A stretch of DNA of 64,000 bases from Apoda limacodes (Eukaryota; Arthropoda; Insecta; Lepidoptera; Limacodidae): assembly GCA_946406115.1 (NCBI GenBank), contig OX291554.1, positions 13,093,092 through 13,157,091 of the forward strand, in the 5' to 3' direction. The position numbers and the translations under genes are program-made. Under the pieces are notes generated by a model. That model was not told the origin of the DNA. It saw nothing but the letters and a program-made list of their open reading frames with translations, and ran no database searches. Numbering within the stretch: the first letter of the stretch is position 1; every line of letters begins with the position of its first letter. Shown one piece after another: positions 11,184-23,926 of this stretch.

Positions 11184-11620
11184 TCTGACCAGGCAGATGT
11201 TGCTCTGCCGCTTCCGTTACTTCCGTATCCCCCGTTGCATCGCTCGACCGCGCTATTACTTCGTTTTCGCTTAGGGTTATTTCTTACTTTTTTCTTTTGT
11301 TCGGCGCCTAAGGGTCGATGCGTGATGTTAAATAGCCTTTAACTTTTACATATCCAAATGGTAGTTCCAGCAATAAACGCGTTCAAACAAACTCTCTGGC
11401 TATATTATATTAGTACTGCTGACCTGGCAGACGTCGATTTACCCTTTCCTTTGCTCCCATCCCCTTTGAACTGCTGTCGCATCGCTTGCCCGCGTCATAA
11501 CTTCTTAGAGATCTTTTTTACTTCTTTTCATTTTGCTCGGAAGAGTTATAGGGTGATGACAAGTAGCCTAGAACCTTCGTCAAGAATTGAGCTACCAAAT
11601 GCCATAAGACAAAATGTCTA
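11184..11620 (+). repeat. degenerate direct repeat, period about 236 bp
   Basis: CTGACCAGGCAGATG at 11184 and CTGACCTGGCAGACG at 11420 head two related units. Both continue through CGCATCGCT-, TAACTTC- and AAATAGCC-like words. Identity is low. This is an old dispersed or tandemly doubled repeat, and the short ORFs across it are not convincing. Confidence 0.5.
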
Positions 11621-11951
11621 AAAAATTACATCAACTTACTAAAATCTCTTATTGTTGTAATTAAGTAATTATTCAAGAGAAAAGAATAATAAAAAGAACG
11701 TTACTAATAAGAACAAAACATATTCTAACTTAGAATAATTAGAAATTTCTAAGCTCTCTTGACAGTTAAACAAGCTTTCAAATAGACAAATTGAATTTAT
11801 AGAACTCTATGACATCATATTCCTTGCTTAGGTAACCTAGTAAGGTATGTATTTTAAAAATCCGTTGTGTTAAAAAGTATTATTTAATATGATTCACAGG
11901 AAGACCGGGAATAAGTATGCCGAATAGATCGAAGGCAAAAGCTCGTATTCC
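11621..11951. other. no gene recognised
   Basis: AT-rich spacer before the 372-bp duplication. Confidence 0.5.
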
Positions 11952-12323
11952 CGGGAATTTCCCGTCTCAGGTATCCGGGGTGAAACCCCTAGTCCCCACT
12001 ACAGGGGCACAGGGGATGCATCCATATACACAAATATACATAAAGTAGACTAGTCAGCGCCAAAGAAGTCATTCGCGGCCAGAAAAATCTAAAATACTAG
12101 GACATAGATAGGCTGAAATTACTTTACAAAATAAATCGACTTGAGTCAAATAGTTTATGAAAAAAGAGTCGACCAAGTTATACTTATTTGTAGTACATGG
12201 CTAAGGAACCCTACACAAGTCATGGCTCAACATACTTCTGACCGATTTTTTTGGTTAGTTGGTACTGTATAGGTAATGATAGTAATTATTATATATTGAT
12301 CTTTCTTTAGATCGGTTTGTGTC
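11952..12323 (+). repeat. 372-bp tandem duplication, unit 1
   Basis: Unit 1 runs from about GGAATTTCCCGTCTCAGG to AGATCGGTTTGTGTC. The next unit starts exactly 372 bp later. The two differ at only about five positions that I can see, so the duplication is recent, or it is an assembly artefact from two haplotypes. Confidence 0.9.
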
Positions 12324-12695
12324 TCGGAATTTCCCGTCTCAGGTATCCGGGGTGAAACCCCTAGTCCCCACTACAGGGGCACAGGGGATGCATCCATATA
12401 CACAAATATACATAAAGTAGACTAGTCGGCGCCAAAGAAGTCATTCGCGGCCAGAAAAATCTAAAATACTAGGACATAGATAGGCTGAAATTACTTTACA
12501 AAATAAATCGAATTGAGTCAAATAGTTTATGAAAAAAGAGTCAACCAAGTTAAACTTATTTGTAGTACATGGCTAAGGAACCCTACACAAGTCATGGCTC
12601 AACATACTTCTGACCGGTTTTTTTGGTTAGTTGGTACTGTATAGGTAATGATAGTAATTATTATATATTGATCTTTCTTTAGATCGGTTTGTGTC
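12324..12695 (+). repeat. 372-bp tandem duplication, unit 2
   Basis: Nearly identical to 11952-12323. Differences include TAGTCGGCGCC versus TAGTCAGCGCC, ATCGAATTGAG versus ATCGACTTGAG, and ACCGGTTTT versus ACCGATTTT. No ORF. Confidence 0.9.
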
Positions 12696-13207
12696 CGTGA
12701 TTATTAAGAAACTAAAGTAGGTTATTAATTTGCAACATGAATGTGCATTAAACATTGCTTCAACCTTGATTCCGTCTGCATTCCTTAGACATCCGATGGC
12801 ATAATGTTCAGTGTCTGTCTGGTTTATTACATGTAAGTAGATATATGTACAAAAATCCGATTATATTATGAAGTAAGTCGTTATTTAAATACACACATAG
12901 ATAACTTTCGAGTTTGTTAAAAATACGAAAGATTTATTTCACTTTGTAATAATATTGCAGGATATCCAAGATTACATTTCCGCCTGTTTTGTAATGTTCA
13001 GACGTTGTGTTAAGAAGTTTAGATTTTTTTAATCTTTATTAAAGTGCGCTCGTGTTGAGGGTTCTGAATCAAATACCCATGAATATCAAAGAATAAGTTA
13101 GGTTATATAATTTTTTAGTTGTCTAGCTTCTAGGCGATAACTCGGAAACAAATGCAAATATTTAAAATTAACTTTACTTTAGAAACAAACCTACGGAACC
13201 AAGCTAC
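12696..13207. other. no gene recognised
   Basis: AT-rich spacer before a decayed family A copy. Confidence 0.5.
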
Positions 13208-14018
13208 CATGTCGAATTGGCCGGACGGTATACCAGCAGTAGTGCCTAAACAGTGTGCTCCTGAGTTATGTCCTGTACTCACACGCCTCTTCGCGCTGTT
13301 CTACCATACTAGGCAATTTCCGTTTTCGTGGAAGACTGTAAATATGCACCCGGTACCCAAAAAGGGCGTTAGATCAGATCCATCGAATTACACGCCAATC
13401 GCTATATTACCTCTCTCCTCTCGAAGGTGGAGTATGTGATTATCACACAGCTTCTAAGATACCCAGAAAAATACGATCTGGTCAGCTTTTGCCACGGTCG
13501 CTTTTCCAGCTAATTCTATCTCTATTTCACATACCCATGGGCACTAGCCATTAAGAATCAGGGGAAGGCATTTTCATGACGAAGAAAAAGGCTTTCAATC
13601 GGGTCTGGCTCCGGGGTCTTTTATCGATGTTGCCATCTTATGGACTGCCCGAGGGTTTGTGCAAATGCAAAAAACTAGCTTTCTGTCCGCTCAAACTTGT
13701 GTCAAAAATCAAGATAACTTTTTTCGAGGTCTCTGACGGGGGACTTCCCGAATACGCCTCTTACCAAGCGCCAAGGGCACTGGGATCCTTGGTGTTGAAA
13801 TCTTCAGCGGTGTTCAGTGCTGCGGTCATTTGGAAGACAAGGTAAAGCTTGCGTCAATTACAGAGCACAACAGAGCTAATCAGTGCTAAACATCGGAGCA
13901 AGGTTGTTTAAAGTCGCATGTCCGGCCCCCATTGAGTACTACTGCTATCTCTGGGCAGGTGCACCCGAATACCAGCGCGACCCTTTTGACTCGGTTTAAT
14001 TACGGGCTGAGAGAATTT
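13208..14018 (+). pseudogene. family A reverse transcriptase, heavily decayed
   Basis: Starts at the GPDGIPAVVLKQCAPELC equivalent (here written with WPDGIPAVVPKQCAPELC), continues through VHPVPKKG-, LARS-, AFNRVW-like and CKW-region remnants, and ends near DSVQRR. Frameshifts, deletions and stops break it into several short frames. The catalytic YADD segment is missing because of an internal deletion. It aligns to 20711-21850 of copy 1 but is only 811 bp long. Confidence 0.9.
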
Positions 14019-14942
14019 TTGGCTTTTCGTCGTGTTTTCAGTGCAATTTTCAGTTCCAGTGAAATTACCTATGTATTCTAAATCGATCTCGTTAGTGGAC
14101 ATACTAATGTACTATGACATTGTGTATTGAGTGTGGTAAGGAGAAAATTATTAACTAGAGGTTACTTAGATGCTTAAGGCCGAAAATAGAAGGCTTTAAG
14201 GGCCCTCTTACACCCCACTAGCGCTGCCATTACATATCCTCAATTTTCTCTTCGTAGAATACGAATTTCTAAAATCCAAATGTCGCAAAGCTAGTCATAA
14301 GATATTTTTAGAAGGTTTTATATAGTTTCTAAATAATATCTGTGAGTTCTATTTGTCATTTTTGCTAAAAGTGGCCGTTTTTGGAGGTTAAGTAGTGATT
14401 CAGTATTTATTTAATAGTAGTGACTTACTTATCTCATTTGCATATTAATGTTGTAACATATTGGATATAACTTAATGTATGTAACATAATGTTCAGGTGC
14501 AAGTACTTCTTGGACAAATTTTGCACAAGGTTTTATGTCGTAATCAAAAATTTATAAATGGTACACACGGATATCAAACAAGTATACCATGTCAACTTGG
14601 GGCATTTTCGCCAAACATTTACAATTAGAACTGTTGTATTTTTTCATCGCTGATTTTTTTAAAACCAATCCAATGAATTACCAATGGATGTTGGATGTTA
14701 TATTGTGGATAACGAGTAATAACAAAACTTTAAACGGTTCGAAATAGCAATGCATGGCGTATTTTAGCGTGTGGCTGACTGTACCTACCTAGATTTAGGT
14801 ATTTGTACTGACTTCGATAACCATATATGGTTCTTAATACCAGTTTCTTTTTATTTTTATTATAACTGTACACAAAAAACGTAGGTGTCTGTTGTAATTT
14901 CCTCTACAATCATCATACCGATAGTTCTTTATCAATAAGACC
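14019..14942. other. no gene recognised
   Basis: AT-rich, no ORF or repeat that I can name. Confidence 0.5.
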
Positions 14943-15090
14943 TAGGACCTTATTGAGAACAGTCTCGAGCTATTCGGACTCTGGAATTCGAGAGCAAAAT
15001 GTATGGAAGTCTGACTTACCTCTCGAAACACGTGAATGAACTTGCATACATTTTTCTCTCGAATTTGAGACCGTTCCCAATAAGGTCCCT
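14943..15090. mobile_element. palindromic MITE, copy 2
   Basis: Left arm GGACCTTATTGAGAACAG, then TCGAGCTATTCGGA; right end CGTTCCCAATAAGGTCCC. Same family as 8216-8379 (shared interior AAGTCTGACTTACCTCTCG and ACTTGCATACATTTTTCTC), but about 20 bp of the right arm are deleted. Confidence 0.85.
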
Positions 15091-18000
15091 TGATGATCTT
15101 ATAATTGGTCTACACCTACGTTTGTAATTTTAAATTGCAGGGGTCCATTACGAATGATTTTGTAAAATTTATTTCCGAAGTAAGTAGTTATAGGTAATAG
15201 GGGTTAGAAGAATGTTTTAAAATCTGTCATTTTTGAAGATTGATCCATAAAAATTGGTATATAGTCTTTCGGTTGGTAATCCAGAATGACGTGTTTCACC
15301 AATTTTGGAAAATCATTTCCTAGCTTAGGGGATAAAATAGGGGATTGAAATTGGTATTTGAATCACGGTTTTTTTTGGAAAATGATCCTCTATTCCCGAA
15401 GATGTTTTAGACCTATTGAGTGTTTCTGCGTAAAAATCAAAAACTTAATTTTTTAATTTCCACACTTACTAAATTTCTACAGGAAAATCTAGGTAAAGTG
15501 ATATTTTTAATGCAATTGCTTATCCATAAATTAACATAAAGACACCGCTCTTGTGCTTTACAATTTTCAGGACAATATACTAACTAACTCAAGTCATTCA
15601 AAATTTAGCTAATTGCTAAGTTACGATGTACTGTGATTTATTTATTTGTTATAATTATGGTAAGTGGTATATTAAGGCCATAGGCATAATCTATGTTTCT
15701 TCGCAAGGACCAAGGCCAAGTGGACGTAGCTTTTTGTTCTAGCGGTCTTAAAAATAAACACCACGAGGGATGACCAATGTGATTCCATTCAGTATACGCG
15801 AGTTCATGTGTTTCACGTAGTAAACAAAATTTATTTTTCCTAGCATAAAAATTCGAACTTGTACATATTTAATTGGCCATAATAATATCTTTACCTTTTT
15901 ATAAAGATGACTTATACGTTCATCTTTGCTTTTTATATTAATGGTTCATTTAGATACTGAAATATTTTCACTTGTCTTGAAAATTTTAATTTAAAAATCC
16001 ATCGGTTTCACCTACACACACATAGGAATTATATAAAGAATTGAATAATAAACGGCTGCGTCTATAATATGTTATGCTTTTTCGTTTTGCAGGAAAATAA
16101 AATAATAAAAAAATATAAAAAGTTAAGTATTTAGCACCAATGTAATGTAGGTTACCTAAGTAATAAGGAGTTATGTACCTGTAAAGGTAATAATTATTTA
16201 CTTACCGCAAACGATTAGCATCAAAAACTCCATGACTCCTATTTAATAAATATTTTTATTAATCAACAATCACTAGCTTAAAAGTTATTACAAAAATCCT
16301 TGAATTCACATAAACACTCGATATTTTTTCCCGCGTAAACAACCAAAACGTAATAGTTGCCAATGTGCCAACAACGTAACCGCGCGTGTCTTTGGCGCGC
16401 TTCGCCGAAGAAATGAATCAACACTGGCCACTCTGCACCACCAAACCGTTCGGTTATGCACAGGAAAAGTTTCATACATACAGGCTATTTAACATTGTGC
16501 TATGCTATCTAGGTACCGGCTGGTACTGGTATATCTACAATTTAGGACTGTATAGCGTACAATATGCGATGAAAAACCTTTGTCAGGGCCACAGTAAGTT
16601 TCCCACGACCCGTCTTTTAACACATTGTGAACAAATAGTGTGTATACAACAACAATCCTGTCCCTCTCGTACTCTTCGTTGTGTTTTGTACTCTTTGTTT
16701 AGTAGTAACATTGTCAGTAGCTGCCGATTAAAAGTGATTGTTTTTTATAATCTTTTTTTTAAATATAGGTACCTAAACACATTTTGAAATAAGTGTTTAT
16801 ACGAAAACACTGTAACAGATCCTCTGAATATTTTTACTCATATTTTTAAGGTCCGTTTAGGTAAAGATAAGGTAGCTATATATTAAATGCGAGGAAAATC
16901 ACAAACTCATCATAAATTCTTCAAAAATAAGTAGATTCTCAGTTTTACCCGTATGTTTGTCCAAGACTATCTCGCTTTTGGTTGAGCCGATTTTGATGCG
17001 CTTTTAAAAAGTATGAGTTACATTATGGAAAACGTTTTGGTTTACAACAAATGGATACCCATGGTTTCATGGTCATCAGGGCAGAATATAATAGAGTATA
17101 TAAATGAGATCCTGGAGGTCAAGGGAACTCTTTAAAAATTTTTTCATGTCTCAACCTATTTCAGAGACTTATAATATTGTTATTATGTTATCAATACTTA
17201 ATCTAACTATTTAAAATAAGTATACTTGTTCCATTCATAAGTAATTAAATACTAATTATTGTTTTTCTTGTATCTTGTGTATATTTTCCTCGCTGTAGTG
17301 AGATGAAAAATTGTGTGTGTCGTACGGCTGGAAAATTGTTTGGGCTTCGTGCCTTAGAAATCTTTGAATTCTTCACTTGCTCGGTATTCAATATAGGCAC
17401 TCACGCCAAAAAGCAACATTCCAGCCTTGCATGACAAATAACTATTACCTTTTAGTGCATATTTTGAAGTCAGTTGTTGTTTTTGTTAAAAAAAGTTTTC
17501 ATTAAGGATATCCCTTAATAATGTCTAGTTTTTCCACTAGTACGCGCGTAATTCTGTGTACATATGTATACTTATAAATATTATGCAAAAAACGAAATGT
17601 AATTATATGTATGTATAAAAAACTACATTTATGCACTCATCTCCCCTTTCAAGTGACAAAAAAAAATTTTGTATTTGGCAATTATAAACAACAATTTAAG
17701 TTTCGTTTTATTTTAGTGGACCCCAGTTACAGGTTTCTCCTAATTCCGGTGAACTACAACCTATTTTTTTCTTAGGCCCACCTAAGGAATATGCATTGTT
17801 TCATCACACATTTTTTCATTAAAACGTAAAGTGAATGGACAGATGGTTTTTACTGACTTGAACCGCCCAGCTGATTTTTGGCATAGGCATAGATAAAGGG
17901 ACACAAATAGATTTTTTCACATGTGATGCATTATAGATATTGTGATTCGTTTATGTCGCATTATTAGCTGGAAGGATGAAAATCCTAACACTTCAATTTC

Positions 18001-18670
18001 ATTTGAGAGCTCCCACGGAATTGATTTTTTCGCGGATGAAACAAGTACAAGTATAAATTGATTTTTGGCATTATAACCCGAGCGTGAATACTCATAAGAA
18101 TAGATTTTTTCGGGGGCAAAACAGCAACAATGCAACAGTATGACTTCCAAAGCTGACTTATACGTCTTCATTTTAAACTCCGGAGTATCAATTAGATAAA
18201 TTACTAGGCACCGTATATTGAAGAGTTGCGCAATTTCAGCTACTTGAGTGTCGTGGTTTTTAAAAAATTATAAAGGCAGCGCCGCTGCAGCTAGTTTGTC
18301 AGGCTAGCAAAAAATGGCGGCACGGTGAGGCGACACAACTTTCCTGGTATGAGAAAAAAAGTTTTTGTGTTTTAATATGCTTTATCCATTGAAGTAAATA
18401 CAAATTATTTACGTCATAGGTATATTTTATAAAGTATGCCATTATTTAACTGTATAAACGCAGGAAATGGCACTATTTTAAAAGTTGTTGTTTATATTCG
18501 GCCATGTTAAATCTAAGTACCTGGAAAACCGAGCTTAGCTCAATTTTTTTTTTTAACGCTATCTATTGCCAAGTAGCTTTAGTATTGCTGTGTCAGTAAA
18601 AATAATAGTATTACTACTCACCATGTCAGGAAGAGTCATATTTTTCAGTTTATCATTGCCTGATATGAGA
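15091..18670. other. 3.6 kb without a recognised gene
   Basis: 15170-15480 has AGGGGATAAAATAGGGG-type words like the Helitron-like repeat at 56.4-56.7 kb. 16278-16790 is locally richer in GC with two overlapping opposite frames of 65 and 133 codons, neither with a recognisable motif. 17445-17505 (CTTTTAGTGCAT, TTTTGAAGTCAG) recurs at 41930-41975. I see no supported gene. Confidence 0.45.
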
Positions 18671-18674
18671 GGTA

Positions 18675-18760
18675 GGGCACTGCAAGTACTCGCTCGAATA
18701 AGCCACCCGAACAACTAAAGCAGGGCATAGCGAGTACTTGCTCGAATCAGCGGCCCGAAC
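18675..18760 (+). repeat. 48-bp repeated motif in family A 5' UTR
   Basis: GGGCACTGCAAGTACTCGCT at 18675 and GGGCATAGCGAGTACTTGCT at 18723 are two diverged units, both ending in CGAATAAGC/CGAATCAGC and CCCGAAC. A single unit occurs at 27817-27882. Such 5' monomers act as promoter units in some non-LTR elements; that role here is inference. Confidence 0.65.
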
Positions 18761-19275
18761 TGGGGAAGTACCTCCACCTTACAGAAAACCGCGGCCATAA
18801 TAACACTAACATTGAGTAGTGTTGTGTTCCTGGCGGTGAGTAAGGTTGCCAGAGCTCTTTGAGGATTCGCTGCGCGGACAGCGGAGGACCGGCGGTGCTT
18901 GTTGCTGTCATGCTCGGCGTAGACGCGGCGTGCTGGTTCGGCGGTCAGGGAGACCTGATAAAACGGCTAACCGCTGGCCGCCCGCAGGTTGAACGGGATC
19001 CCGAACCCAGGGATCACTTAATCTCCGCCCTGGGAGGCTGATTCGCCAGCCTGTGTAAAGTATCTGAAGTGGTAGTCGTGCCGGAGAAGGAGACCGGAGT
19101 GGACCCGGCTACTACAACAGAGGGGGATCAGGGGCCCTTCCGCCCGCCGTGCCAGCAACCGTATCATCTGTGGCGAGCTTCGGCAGTCTTAGAACCGCAC
19201 CTTTTGTCCTCTATGCTGTCTGTGCAGTGAATCCTCATCCTTAGTCTTAGTAACTTTTTTTTTTATATATATATT

Positions 19276-22242
19276 ATGGCCAGAAGACAGAAAAAGAAAA
19301 GAGTTTGCACAGCGGCTACTCCATCCACATATAATGTGGATTTTTGCAACATCAGGGGTATTCACGCAAATCTTAACGCAGTCCACCACCATCTCGAAAC
19401 TGCGCAGCCGACCATTCTTTTTCTAACGGAGACGCAGATATCCTGCCCGGCCGACACATCATACCTTCACTATCCCGGCTACAAACTCGAACACAATTTT
19501 ATGAGTCGTGCCGGTGTATGTATGTTCGTCCGGGAGGATATCTGCTGTGGCCGCCTTCATAGCCTTGAAGACAGGGACCTGTCGATATTGTGGGTGCGCG
19601 TAGATTACGGCGGCCACACTCGTATCTATGCGTGCCTATACAGGTCTCATAGCGGTGACACGGACGTAACTCGACTCTTCACGCACCTGAGTTTGACGAC
19701 TGACAAAGTTCTAGAGCAATATCCCACAGCAGAACTAGTTATTTTGGGAGACTTTAACGCCCACCATCGCGAGTGGCTCAGTTCTCGAACCAATAACTAT
19801 GCTGGAATATCTGCTCATGAATTTGCTCTGACCTATGGATTCTCTCAGCTGGTACTTTCTCCAACGAGAATACCAGATATAGAGGAACATACGAGCTCCT
19901 TACTGGACCTTCTGCTGACTACTCGTCCGGACGGGTACTCCGTCTCAGTGGATGCGCCTCTTGGCTCCTCGGACCACTGTCTCGTTCGGACTCAAGTGTC
20001 ATGCACACAACCTGATCCTTCTGGGCCAACTAATTGGCGTCGGGTGTGGCACTATAAGTCGGCAGACTGGGATGGATTGCGTGAATTTTACGCATCGTAC
20101 CCGTGGAGGCAGATCTGCTTTAACTCAGAAGATCCTGACGTCTGCGCAGCCGCAGTCACTGAGACAATCCTTGCTGGTATGGAATGCTACATTCCTAACC
20201 CGCGAGTAGCTGCCGGCGTCAAAAAACGACCGTGGTTTAATAGGTCTTGCAGAAAAGCTAAAATTCTTAAGCAAAATGCATATGAGGCTTGGACTACGGC
20301 TCGTTTTAATAAGGATCCGAATATTTCTGAGTTAAAACGCAAATTAAATGCTGCCTCGAGGTTCAGTAAGAAATAAACTGCCAGAGCAAAATTCCAATTC
20401 ATCGGCAAAATAGGTGGGCGACTTGCGAGCTATCCTTCTGGGAGTCGTGCTTTCTGGTCGCTTGCCAAAGCTGCCGAAGGGAACTTCTGCCAGTCGTCGT
20501 TACCACCACTGCGAAAGACCGATGGTGACTTGGCCCATAGTGCTAAAGAGAAAGCCGATCTACTGGGCAGTCTCTTTGCCTCGAACTCGAATATGAACGA
20601 TGAAGGCGCTGTACCACCTACTATACCGTGGTGCGGTAAGTCCATGCCGGAAATCTCCATAACGCAGCGGGAGGTCAGGCGGGCGTTGCTTTCTCTAGAC
20701 GTTCATAAGTCGAGTGGGCCAGACGGTATACCAGCAGTGGTGCTTAAGCAGTGTGCTCCTGAGTTATGTCCTGTACTCACGCGCCTCTTCGCGCTTTCCT
20801 ACCACACTAGGCAATTTCCGTCTACATGGAAGACTGCGAATGTGCACCCGGTGCCCAAAAAGGGCGATAGATCAGATCCATCGCATTACAGGCCTATCGC
20901 TATTACCTCTCTCCTCTCTAAGGTGATGGAGCGTGTGATCAACACACAGCTTCTAAGATACCTAGAAGTACACGATCTGGTACGTGACCGTCAATATGGC
21001 TTTCGCCACGGTCGCTCGACTGGTGACCTTCTAGTGTATCTCACACACCGATGGGCACTAGCCATTGAGAGTCAGGGGGAGGCATTGGCATGTAGCCTGG
21101 ACATAGCGAAGGCGTTCGATCGGGTCTGGCACCGCGGTCTTCTATCGAAATTGCCATCTTATGGAGTGCCCGAGGGTTTGTGCAAATGGGTGGATAGCTT
21201 TTTGTCCGGCAGACGCATACGAACCGTAGTTGACGGTAGTTGCTCTGATAGCATGGACATTAATGCTGGTGTCCCGCAAGGCTCTGTGCTGTCTCCTACG
21301 CTGTTTCTACTGCATATCAATGACATGTTGGACATCAACAACATACATTGCTATGCAGATGACAGTACTGGAGACGCTTTTTACACGGGTCGTGCAAACA
21401 TCCCTCGTTCCGATGTGGAGGAAAACCGCGGAGAACTTGTGTCTCAAATCGAGACCACACTGTCCCAGGTCTCTGAGTGGGGACGGGTAAACTTGGTCCG
21501 ATTCAACCCTACAAAGACACAAGTGTGCGCGTTCACCGCTAAGAAAACTCCATTCACTGTGGTCCCACAATTCCAGAACACTCCCCTCTCCATCTCCAAG
21601 AGCATTGGGATCCTTGGTGTCGACATCTCCAGCGATGTTCAGTTCCGAGATCATTTGCAAGATAAGGTAAAGCTGGCGTCCAAAAAACTTGGTGTACTCA
21701 ACAGAGCGAAGCAGTACTTCACGTCGGGGCAAAGGTTGTTACTTTACAAGTCGCAGGTTCGGCCCCATATGGAGTACTGCTGCCATCTCTGGGCAGGTGC
21801 ACCCGGATACCAGCTTGGCCCTTTTGACTCGGTTCAACGACGGGCTGTGAGAATTGTCGACGATTCCAAACTCACTTGCGGTATCGAGCCCTTAAGTCTG
21901 AGGAGAGACTTTGCCTCACTGTGTGTGTTCTACCGCTTGTACAATGGGTTGTGTTCTGAGGAATTGTTCGAAATGATGCCCACGGCTACTTTCTACCATC
22001 GCACCGCTCGCCATCGGCAGGGAATTCATTCTCACACTTTAGAACCTAAATGGTCGCGTACAGTGCGGTTTCAGAGAAACTACCTCCCGCGAACGCTTAA
22101 GTTGTGGAATGAGCTCCCTGCCAAGGTTTTCTGCAAGGACTACAGTATGGAGTTCTTCAAGAAAGAAGTTATTAGATTTCTGATGGGTCGGCAACGCGCA
22201 AGTGATACCCCTGGTGTTGCAAGCGTCCATAGGCTACGGTGA
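19276..22242 (+). pseudogene. family A endonuclease/reverse transcriptase ORF with one nonsense codon
   Basis: Encodes the retrotransposition protein. The APE endonuclease nicks the target and the RT copies the RNA at the nick. Residues 20-240 hold the APE motifs (N25 in FCNIRG, E52 in LTETQ, GDFN at 158-161, SDH at 232-234). About residues 500-780 are RT, with D609 in LDIAKAFD and YADD at 693-696. A conserved C-terminal domain follows (MEYCCHLWAGAPGY, KLWNELPAKVF). Codon 367 is TAA (20374-20376) where copy 2 has GCA, between endonuclease and RT; the rest of the frame is open. About nineteen residue differences separate it from copy 2. The ATG at 19276 is chosen because both copies share it with the same AT-rich lead. 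Confidence 0.92.
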
Positions 22243-22288
22243 CCGCTGACCATCGGGCGGGCCGTGGGCTTGTTTGCCACCTTAGTGG

Positions 22289-22319
<31 letters not shown>

Positions 22320-23779
22320 CGGATAAAACAACATTTTCTAAAAATGAAACTTATATATATACAATATATATACTCGAATTGCTTGTTTAAAGGTATAAGA
22401 TATCGAATACCTTTTCTAGCATGCGAACCTAATATCGGATATTCGATATGGGGAGACTTATTTCAAATGAATAAAGTTCCGAGTTTGTCATAAAAAATGT
22501 TCTATGTTTCTTCTTTAGTTTCGATATGTCTTCAAGATAAAAAAAAAACAATCACACAATTACACACATACAACAAAACAAATTTATGAAAGTTGTTCAC
22601 CTTAGCGTAAAAAAAATGTATGAAAAGCACTTTAAAAGACTATATTAAAAGTCGCACCCTTAGAGCCCCTAGTAACTAAATTGGACAGAAAACCCACGTT
22701 TCACAATGAATTAGTAAAATATTACTTTGAGATGGTAAAAACGTATTACCTATGTGTGTATGTTTAATTAAATTATTTCTCTTTTTCGCCCATGTCGTGT
22801 AGGTAAAACTCGTGAGCCACAGTCATAACACCCCATTAATTACGCCTTCTCAAATCTTGCTTTGTGTGTAATGATCAACTTACGAGTAGTTCACTTGTAT
22901 CATATTATACCATTTCTGAATCCAAATTAAATACGTTCCTCACAAACCCACAAATCAGCTTATCTAGAACTAGCCGACAGGAAAAGAAATCAAGCCGTCA
23001 ATTTTCTAATTTGTCCCTAATAAGGATGCAAAGCGCAAGTTCTTAAGTTGTGATAGACGCACGAGAAAGTACGCGAACTTATAGCTTGACGACCTTTTTC
23101 AACAGTGTGTCAGCCTAAGTAACATCCTCCCGGTTTGTAATTTTGCTGGTAACCCGCCTCGGTTCGCTTGTGTGTCACGCCTGCGAGTTGCGAGCTGACA
23201 TTTTATTGCGGAAGAGATAGTTCGTCGCGTTTCGGGTGTTGTTTAGACCCCTATACCTGGTAATTTAAATTCAAACATATCTAATAAATAATTCAAACCA
23301 CTTTTGATTTTTATTTAAAACGTAGAATTAAATTAGTTGTGAACAACTCAATGCTTCCTGTTGACAACATAATAATCTTGTATAACCGTTTGTCACTACC
23401 GCTAGCCGAGTGACTTTTTCTTACTTTAAAACAGCTGTTACTAAAGTCGTACATCTAGCACCCACTTTAGTAATGATTCTTGTCAAACCGCATTAGCCAT
23501 ATTAATCCACTTAGCCCTCCCAAGGGTTTCTTATCAGATTTGTCATACACCGTTTTTTTCTGGCATGTTAGATATTTTAGAAAACTCTTGTCAAAATTGA
23601 TTGCTGTTCCTGCATACTTTTTGTCTTCGCCACAGTTTTTTTTTCAAAACCTCGCCCGAGAACTAGAAGAATATAACCACTGAAAGTTAGGCGGGCCGTA
23701 TGCCTGCTAGAGAGAAGTAATCTATTAGAGCATCTGGTACCTCTGTTGTGTCTGTTTTATGTACCTCTTCCTGTCAATA
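22320..23779. other. no gene recognised
   Basis: AT-rich flank of copy 1. A moderately GC-rich patch at about 23140-23230 has no clear ORF. GGCGGGCCGTATGCCTGC at 23691 is a scrap resembling a family A 3' end. Confidence 0.5.
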
Positions 23780-23926
23780 TTAATCTACCCAAAGGTTGCC
23801 TGGTAGAGATCGCTTTTAAGCGATAAGGCCGCCTTATTGTGCTATTTCCTCTATGGTTATTTTTTGTGTTTTTATATTTTTTTTATATTCTTTATTGTGC
23901 AATAAAGAATATTGTATTGTATTGTA
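23780..23926 (+). mobile_element. RTE-type (or RTE-dependent SINE) 3' end
   Basis: CCCAAAGGTTGCCTGGTAGA, then GATCGCTTTTAAGCGATAAG (a small stem-loop), then GCCGCCTTATTGTGC, ending in TTTATTGTGCAATAAAGAATA and a (TATTG)n tail. This is the characteristic 3' end of lepidopteran RTE elements. The body is 5'-truncated. Confidence 0.75.

Larger units (their letters stand above)
18671..22319 (+). mobile_element. family A non-LTR retrotransposon, copy 1 (near full length)
   Basis: Parts in order: a GC-rich 5' UTR (about 18671-19275) with a doubled 48-bp motif; one 989-codon ORF frame (19276-22242) with a single internal stop; a 49-nt 3' UTR containing CATCGGGCGGGCC and TTTGCCACCTTAGTGGTAT; and a 28-A tail (22292-22319). 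No ORF1 is visible upstream. A 60-codon frame at 18859-19041 is unrecognised. The single APE-RT ORF, with no RNase H recognised, points to the Jockey/CR1 superclade. The exact clade needs a tree. Target duplications could not be identified. Confidence 0.9.

Noticed and set aside
16386..16787. 133-codon plus-strand frame
   Set aside because: No recognisable domain, no splice context, an antisense frame of 65 codons over the same bases, and lysine/tyrosine/phenylalanine-rich C-terminal composition expected from AT-rich DNA.
18859..19041. 60-codon frame in the family A 5' UTR as a possible ORF1
   Set aside because: No zinc knuckle, coiled coil or RRM is visible and it is far too short for a gag-like ORF1.
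21307..21732. 141-codon minus-strand frame inside family A copy 1
   Set aside because: It is the shadow of the RT coding strand. The same antisense frames reappear at 45290-45637 in copy 2 because the copies are near identical.
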